Source of the DNA: Thermoplasmata archaeon
Lineage (GTDB): Archaea > Thermoplasmatota > Thermoplasmata > Lutacidiplasmatales > UBA184
DNA length: 61,090 bases
Assembly (NCBI GenBank): GCA_021819135.1
Contig: JAKASE010000012.1
Location: forward strand, 1 to 61,090
Reading direction: 5' to 3'
A program made the position numbers and the translations under genes. The stretch's first letter is position 1. Every line of letters begins with the position of its first letter. The notes beneath the pieces are model-generated. The model was not told the DNA's origin and made no database searches. It saw nothing but the letters and a program-made list of their open reading frames with translations. This document shows, piece by piece, positions 57,638 through 61,090 of this stretch.

Positions 57638-58796
57638 GCTGCCGGGACATCGAGCGCGACAAGAGGTCGCAGTCGGCGCTCTCGCCCGCGCGCCGTAGCT
57701 CCTCGACGATCGCGGCCGCCTCCGCGTGGTCGGCCGGGTCGACCGCCACCACGTAGGTGCCGAGCGGGGGCTCGCCTTCCGGCCAGCGGCCCCCCTCGCG
57801 GAGCAGGATCTCGAGGGTCTGGTCGCCGATGGCGAGGCCGATCGCCGGGGTCGGCGGGCCGCCGAACAGCTCGATCAGGTGGTCGTACCGGCCGCCCCCG
57901 AAGACCGAACGACCATCCCCCGATCGGGAGAACGCCTCGAAGACCGTCGACGTGTAGTAGGCGAGCCCGCGGACGACCGTCGGGTCGAAGACGACGCGGT
58001 CCGCGAGCCCGGCCTTTCCCAGCAGTCCGAAGAGGTTCTCCAGCCGCTCCCCACCGGCGCGCGCAGGAGCGTCGAGCCCTCGGCCGACGAGGTCGCGGAC
58101 GAACCCGTCCACCCCGTCGACCGGGATGCCGGAGCCGACCGAGCGGAAGAGCGCCGCCAGCTCCTCCGCCCGGTCGTCGGCGATCCCCGCGGCCCGCAAC
58201 GCGCCCCGGAACGCCTCCTCCGGTACCTTCCGGTAGCCGTCCACGGCGCGGAAGAACCCCATCGGGTCCGTCGCGCCGAAGAGGCGGCCGATGCCCTCCG
58301 CCAGCGCCCGGTCGTTGGCGCGGAACCGGTACAGGCCGACGGCGCCGGCCTCGTCGAGGACGAGGGCGGCCGCGCCGAGGAGGTCCGCCTCCGCCTCCAC
58401 GCCCGCGGCCCCGAGGATGTCGAGGTTGAACTGGAGGAACTCCCGCGTTCGGCCGGCCTGGGGCTCCTCGTAGCGCCAGGTTTTCGAGATCGTGAACCAC
58501 TTCACCGGCAACGGTTCGGCCTTCGCGCGCTCGGCGAAGACCCGGGCGAGCGACGGGGTCGTCTCCGGCACCAGCGCGACCGGGCGACCGCCCTTGTCCG
58601 TGAACGTCCAGGCCTGGGTCGCGATCCCGTCCCCGCTCTTGAGCTGGTAGAGCTCGAAGCTCTCGACCGAGGGCACCTCGAGCTCGACGTAACCGGCCCG
58701 GCGGGCCGCGGCGCGCATCCGTCGCAGCACCTCCGAGCGGGCGCCGGCGTCGGGGGGCGGGTAGTCACGGAAGCCCCGTAGGGCCCGGAACGGCAT
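57495..58796 (-). CDS. hisS: Histidyl-tRNA synthetase
   Basis: A 433-residue class II synthetase. It starts with RALRGFRDYPPPDA, then has motif 2 around WRYEEPQAGRTREFLQFNLDILG and the His-specific LVGRGLDAPAR to GLAYYTSTVFE region. Motif 3 is AIGLAIGDQTL. The anticodon domain covers the last 95 residues. Its 3' end overlaps the TPD nuclease gene by 143 bp. The start is 27 bp from the stop of the upstream zinc-ribbon gene. Confidence 0.93.
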   Translation of the reverse strand: MPFRALRGFRDYPPPDAGARSEVLRRMRAAARRAGYVELEVPSVESFELYQLKSGDGIATQAWTFTDKGGRPVALVPETTPSLARVFAERAKAEPLPVKWFTISKTWRYEEPQAGRTREFLQFNLDILGAAGVEAEADLLGAAALVLDEAGAVGLYRFRANDRALAEGIGRLFGATDPMGFFRAVDGYRKVPEEAFRGALRAAGIADDRAEELAALFRSVGSGIPVDGVDGFVRDLVGRGLDAPARAGGERLENLFGLLGKAGLADRVVFDPTVVRGLAYYTSTVFEAFSRSGDGRSVFGGGRYDHLIELFGGPPTPAIGLAIGDQTLEILLREGGRWPEGEPPLGTYVVAVDPADHAEAAAIVEELRRAGESADCDLLSRSMSRQLKEAARRRSRRALIVGLKETPPGAVIERDLATGAQRAIARDAVARSA

Positions 58797-58820
58797 GGAG
58801 AGGGGGAGCGGCCCTTCCGT

Positions 58821-58828
58821 ATTTTAGA
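58821..58828 (-). promoter_or_regulatory. TATA-like box of hisS
   Basis: ATTTTAGA (TCTAAAAT on the coding strand) overlaps the stop codon of the upstream gene and is centred about 28 bp before the hisS ATG, suggesting a leaderless transcript. Confidence 0.55.
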
Positions 58829-59948
58829 GGTCGGAGGGCGTCCCGCGCACCGTATCGCCGGCGTCCACAGGGCCGGTCGGCTCGGGGGGGCTGACCCGCT
58901 CGAGCGCCGCCTTGAACCGGGAGTACGCCGTGACGGTCCCGACGAAATTGCGGGTCCGGAGCTCCGTCGCGATGTGCTGGAGCTCGGCAAGGGCCGGCCC
59001 GACGTCCGCGCCGCCGGCGCGCAGGTCGACCATGCGGTCGCGCATCTTCCGCAGTTCTTCGAAGAACCTCGGCTCGAGGATCGCCCACAGGGCTACCGCC
59101 GTCCGGGCGAGGAGCCGCTCCCCCTCGTCCCGCCGTCCCTGCCCGAGCGCCCGCCGGCCCTCCTCGAGCGGGCCGAGCGCCGGCTCCGGGGCTCCCCCGA
59201 GGTCGCGGATGGTCCGGGCGAGGAGGTCGCACTCGGTCACGAGGATCCGCCCGACCTCCCACTCCTCCTCGAGGCGACCGAGCTCGTCGCGGGCGCTGAC
59301 CAGGCGACGCTGGGCGCCGCCGAGGTCCCCGACCGCGATCGACTGGCGGATCGCGGTGAGCACGACGTCGACGCTCGGGGTCCCCACGAGCGACGCGAGC
59401 TCGTTCCGCCGGGCGAGGACGCTCTCGTACTCCTCGACGACCGCGCTCGCGAGATGGACGAACATCTCGCGGGACAGGACCTCGAGGGACGGGAGGTCGT
59501 CCACGAGCGCCGCCGAACCGGCCCGGGCCTCGAAGTCGGTGAAGTCGAGGCCGAGCCTCCGGCCGATGCCGAAGTACTCCTCGATCCGTTTCTTCAGCAC
59601 CGGCACCGTACCGGCGGCCGGCAGGGCGGGTAGGTCCGACAGGGGCTCGATCGGGGGCACGTCGCGGCTGGGGGTCGTGGCGGGCGGGACCGCGGGCAGC
59701 GAGGGGAACCGTCCCGGACGGCTCAGGAGCCCTTGGGCGGCCGGGGGCGCCGGGCCGGCGGGCCGGTCGAGCTCGACCGAGGCGAGCAGCTCCGCGATCG
59801 TCCGCAGGTACGCCGGATCGGGAGCATGGCCATCGCCGGCCGCCTCGCGGACCGCCTGGAAGAGCCCGGTGGAGAGGTGGCAGTGCGGGCAACGCGCCGC
59901 GGCGTCCGCATGCTCGACCTCATGCCCGCACGCCGGACAGCCGACCAC
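58824..59948 (-). CDS. Uncharacterised zinc-ribbon and coiled-coil protein
   Basis: A 374-residue protein of unknown function. A four-Cys zinc ribbon opens it (CPAC at 4-7, CPHC at about 21-24). A Pro/Ala-rich linker follows to about residue 115. Next is a long helical region with charged heptad-like repeats (VEEYESVLARRNELASLVG, RRLVSARDELGRLEEEWEVGRILVTECDLL, FFEELRKMRDRMVDLRAGG) and a Pro/Gly-rich tail. The start GTG 59948 is chosen because it places the ribbon at the N-terminus, 17 bp after HtpX. It may sense or hold a membrane-protease partner, but that is a guess from position only. Confidence 0.6.
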   Translation of the reverse strand: MVGCPACGHEVEHADAAARCPHCHLSTGLFQAVREAAGDGHAPDPAYLRTIAELLASVELDRPAGPAPPAAQGLLSRPGRFPSLPAVPPATTPSRDVPPIEPLSDLPALPAAGTVPVLKKRIEEYFGIGRRLGLDFTDFEARAGSAALVDDLPSLEVLSREMFVHLASAVVEEYESVLARRNELASLVGTPSVDVVLTAIRQSIAVGDLGGAQRRLVSARDELGRLEEEWEVGRILVTECDLLARTIRDLGGAPEPALGPLEEGRRALGQGRRDEGERLLARTAVALWAILEPRFFEELRKMRDRMVDLRAGGADVGPALAELQHIATELRTRNFVGTVTAYSRFKAALERVSPPEPTGPVDAGDTVRGTPSDL

Positions 59949-59965
59949 GCGAACCCCTACCTCGA

Positions 59966-60892
59966 CTAGCTCCGGGCCGGCCGTCGGGCCGCCGCGACCG
60001 CGGGGCCCCGGACGTTCGGGCGATAGGCATAGTTCGAACGCATCGCCTGGAGTCGGCGGATGCGCTCCGCCGTCGGGGGATGCGTGGAGAACAGCGACGC
60101 GAACGCCGACCCGCGGAACGGATTCACGATGTACAGGCTCGACTGTGCCGGCGAGCCGACGTTCATCGGCCGCCGCTGGTTCTCGGCCTCGAGCTTTCCG
60201 AGCGCGCTCGCGAGCGCGGCCGGGTCCCCGAGCGTGAGCGCCCCCACCTCGTCCGCCCGGTACTCGCGCGAGCGGGAGATCGCGAGCTGGATCAGCATCG
60301 CGGCGATCGGGGCGGTGATGGCGGCGAGCAGGACGACCAGGAAGTTCTGGTTGCTCCGGCCCCCGCGGCCGAACAGGCTCGAGAAGATGACGATCTGCGC
60401 GGCGTAGGAGATCGCCCCCGCGAGCGTCGCGGCGAACGTCATCAGGAGGACGTCCCGGTCCTGGATGTGCGCGAGCTCGTGCGCGAGCACGCCCTTCAAC
60501 TCGCGGTCGTCCAGGATCCGGAGGATCCCCTCCGTCGCCGCGACGACGGCATGGTGCTCGTTGCGCCCGGTGGCGAAAGCGTTCGGGGTCTGGGTCGGGA
60601 CGATCGCGAGACGCGGGGCCGTGAGGTGGAACTGGGGGGCGAGCTCGTTCACGATCTTCGCAAGGCGAGGCGCCTGCTGCGCGGAGACGCTCCGGGCCCC
60701 CGTCGACCAGAGCACGATCCGGTCGGCGAGGAAGTAGGAGACGAAGTTGAGCACGAGCGATAGGGCGAGCGCGATGACGAGCCCCGCGAGCCAGCTGTTG
60801 AACGCGTACTCGCCGACGAGCCCCCCCACGGCGACGAAGAGCGCGATGATGACGACGAACAGCATCGCCGTCTTGGTACGGGCCCACGCCAT
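59966..60892 (-). CDS. htpX: HtpX membrane zinc protease
   Basis: A 308-residue integral membrane metalloprotease of the M48 family that cleaves damaged membrane proteins. Two N-terminal spans (about 9-27 and 33-53) precede the catalytic HELAH (H138, E139, H142). Two more hydrophobic segments follow, and YRADEVGA near 214 gives the third zinc ligand. The GRNEHHAVVAATEGIL segment is also typical. CACTTTTGAG (coding strand, about 60930) is a likely TATA element about 35 bp upstream. It starts the transcription unit that continues with the zinc-ribbon gene. Confidence 0.92.
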   Translation of the reverse strand: MAWARTKTAMLFVVIIALFVAVGGLVGEYAFNSWLAGLVIALALSLVLNFVSYFLADRIVLWSTGARSVSAQQAPRLAKIVNELAPQFHLTAPRLAIVPTQTPNAFATGRNEHHAVVAATEGILRILDDRELKGVLAHELAHIQDRDVLLMTFAATLAGAISYAAQIVIFSSLFGRGGRSNQNFLVVLLAAITAPIAAMLIQLAISRSREYRADEVGALTLGDPAALASALGKLEAENQRRPMNVGSPAQSSLYIVNPFRGSAFASLFSTHPPTAERIRRLQAMRSNYAYRPNVRGPAVAAARRPARS

Positions 60893-61008
60893 CGGTCGAC
60901 CTCTCCCCGACTAGCGCTCCACGCTCAAAAGTGCTTGTCCCGAACCGAGAGGGGATCCTCGGGGAGTCCTGTGAAATAATCGGTTGACGGCGCCCCTGTT
61001 GAGAACGG

Positions 61009-61090
61009 TCATCCCAAGGCCCTCCGGGCCAAGTACCTTTGCGCCGCCCAGTCGTAGACCCCACGTCGGGTCTTCCGGGCCAGGAGCATC
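61009..61090 (-). CDS. Possible 3' end of an unidentified gene (partial)
   Basis: An open frame enters from the right edge on the minus strand and ends with TGA at 61009-61011. The last 26 residues are basic and aromatic (ARKTRRGVYDWAAQRYLARRALG). Third positions are mostly G or C, which fits a real coding end, but the piece is too short to identify. The 116 bp between it and htpX shows only promoter-like A/T patches. Confidence 0.35.
   Translation of the reverse strand, partial: MLLARKTRRGVYDWAAQRYLARRALG

Noticed and set aside
60893-61008. A possible SRP or other stable RNA at the right edge
   Set aside because: No SRP Alu or S-domain motif and no consistent long helix could be found. Promoter-like A/T patches explain the region as well.
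1-61090. CRISPR arrays, insertion sequences, transposases or phage genes
   Set aside because: No regularly spaced direct repeats, transposase motifs or terminal inverted repeats with target duplications were seen. The window looks like core chromosome.

Overview
The window comes from a very GC-rich archaeon. The evidence is an archaeal ribosomal-protein superoperon (L3-L4-L23-L2-S19-L22-S3-L29-Rpp29-S17-L14-L24-S4e-L5-S14-S8-L6-L32e-L19e-L18-S5-L30-L15-SecY-DUF106-Cmk-Cbf5), a PCNA clamp, an Sm-like protein, a CTP-type riboflavin kinase, an archaeosine radical-SAM enzyme, an archaeal HMG-CoA synthase cluster, and A/T-rich TATA-like boxes about 25-30 bp before leaderless or near-leaderless starts. 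DUF835 and AbrB-PhoU proteins point to Thermoplasmatota, but that placement is inference.

Layout. 1-3.3 kb: surface-glycan genes (two glycosyltransferases, a sugar-nucleotide epimerase). 3.4-9.6 kb: small proteins, a GNAT acetyltransferase, AlaX, PCNA, a catalytically complete thiolase, CysRS, a stand-alone Lrp ligand-binding domain and a peroxiredoxin. 9.6-12.5 kb: a large MMPL exporter. 12.6-28.9 kb: the superoperon on the minus strand, mostly coupled by 1-4 bp stop/start overlaps, with a further promoter before secY. 29.2-31.4 kb: the Tdh-Kbl pair for threonine breakdown to glycine and acetyl-CoA. 31.5-38.4 kb: DUF2203, DUF99, a tRNA-Arg gene, unknown zinc-ribbon proteins, a third glycosyltransferase, a serine hydrolase and DUF835. 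38.4-41.9 kb: the DUF35/thiolase/HMG-CoA synthase/regulator cluster of the mevalonate pathway. 42-46.6 kb: tRNA-Ala, a PAC2 chaperone, a cysteine desulfurase, an M20 peptidase and a HAD phosphatase. 46.7-50.5 kb: two PhoU-type regulators, one fused to a receiver-like domain, around a membrane protein. 50.7-61 kb: DnaK, citrate synthase, LSm, the coupled RibK-RaSEA-NadE set, a CDIN1/TPD-type nuclease, HisRS, an unknown zinc-ribbon protein and HtpX.

The most unusual signal is in the two tRNA genes. Both tRNA-Arg(TCT) and tRNA-Ala(GGC) are interrupted in the T-loop between nucleotides 59 and 60 by 32-34 nt introns. These introns share one design: a leading G, a GC-rich hairpin, then GGAGAG, with T60 of the tRNA next. 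Removing them restores perfectly paired T and acceptor stems, and the tRNA-Ala then carries the G3-U70 identity pair. Two unrelated tRNAs with the same intron architecture suggest a lineage-wide T-loop splicing habit.

Other points of interest: the mevalonate-cluster thiolase appears to have lost both its nucleophilic Cys and its GHP His, a HAD enzyme seems to start at CTG, four CTAG tetramers sit exactly 10 bp apart between two convergent genes, and two convergent gene pairs overlap by about 150 bp.
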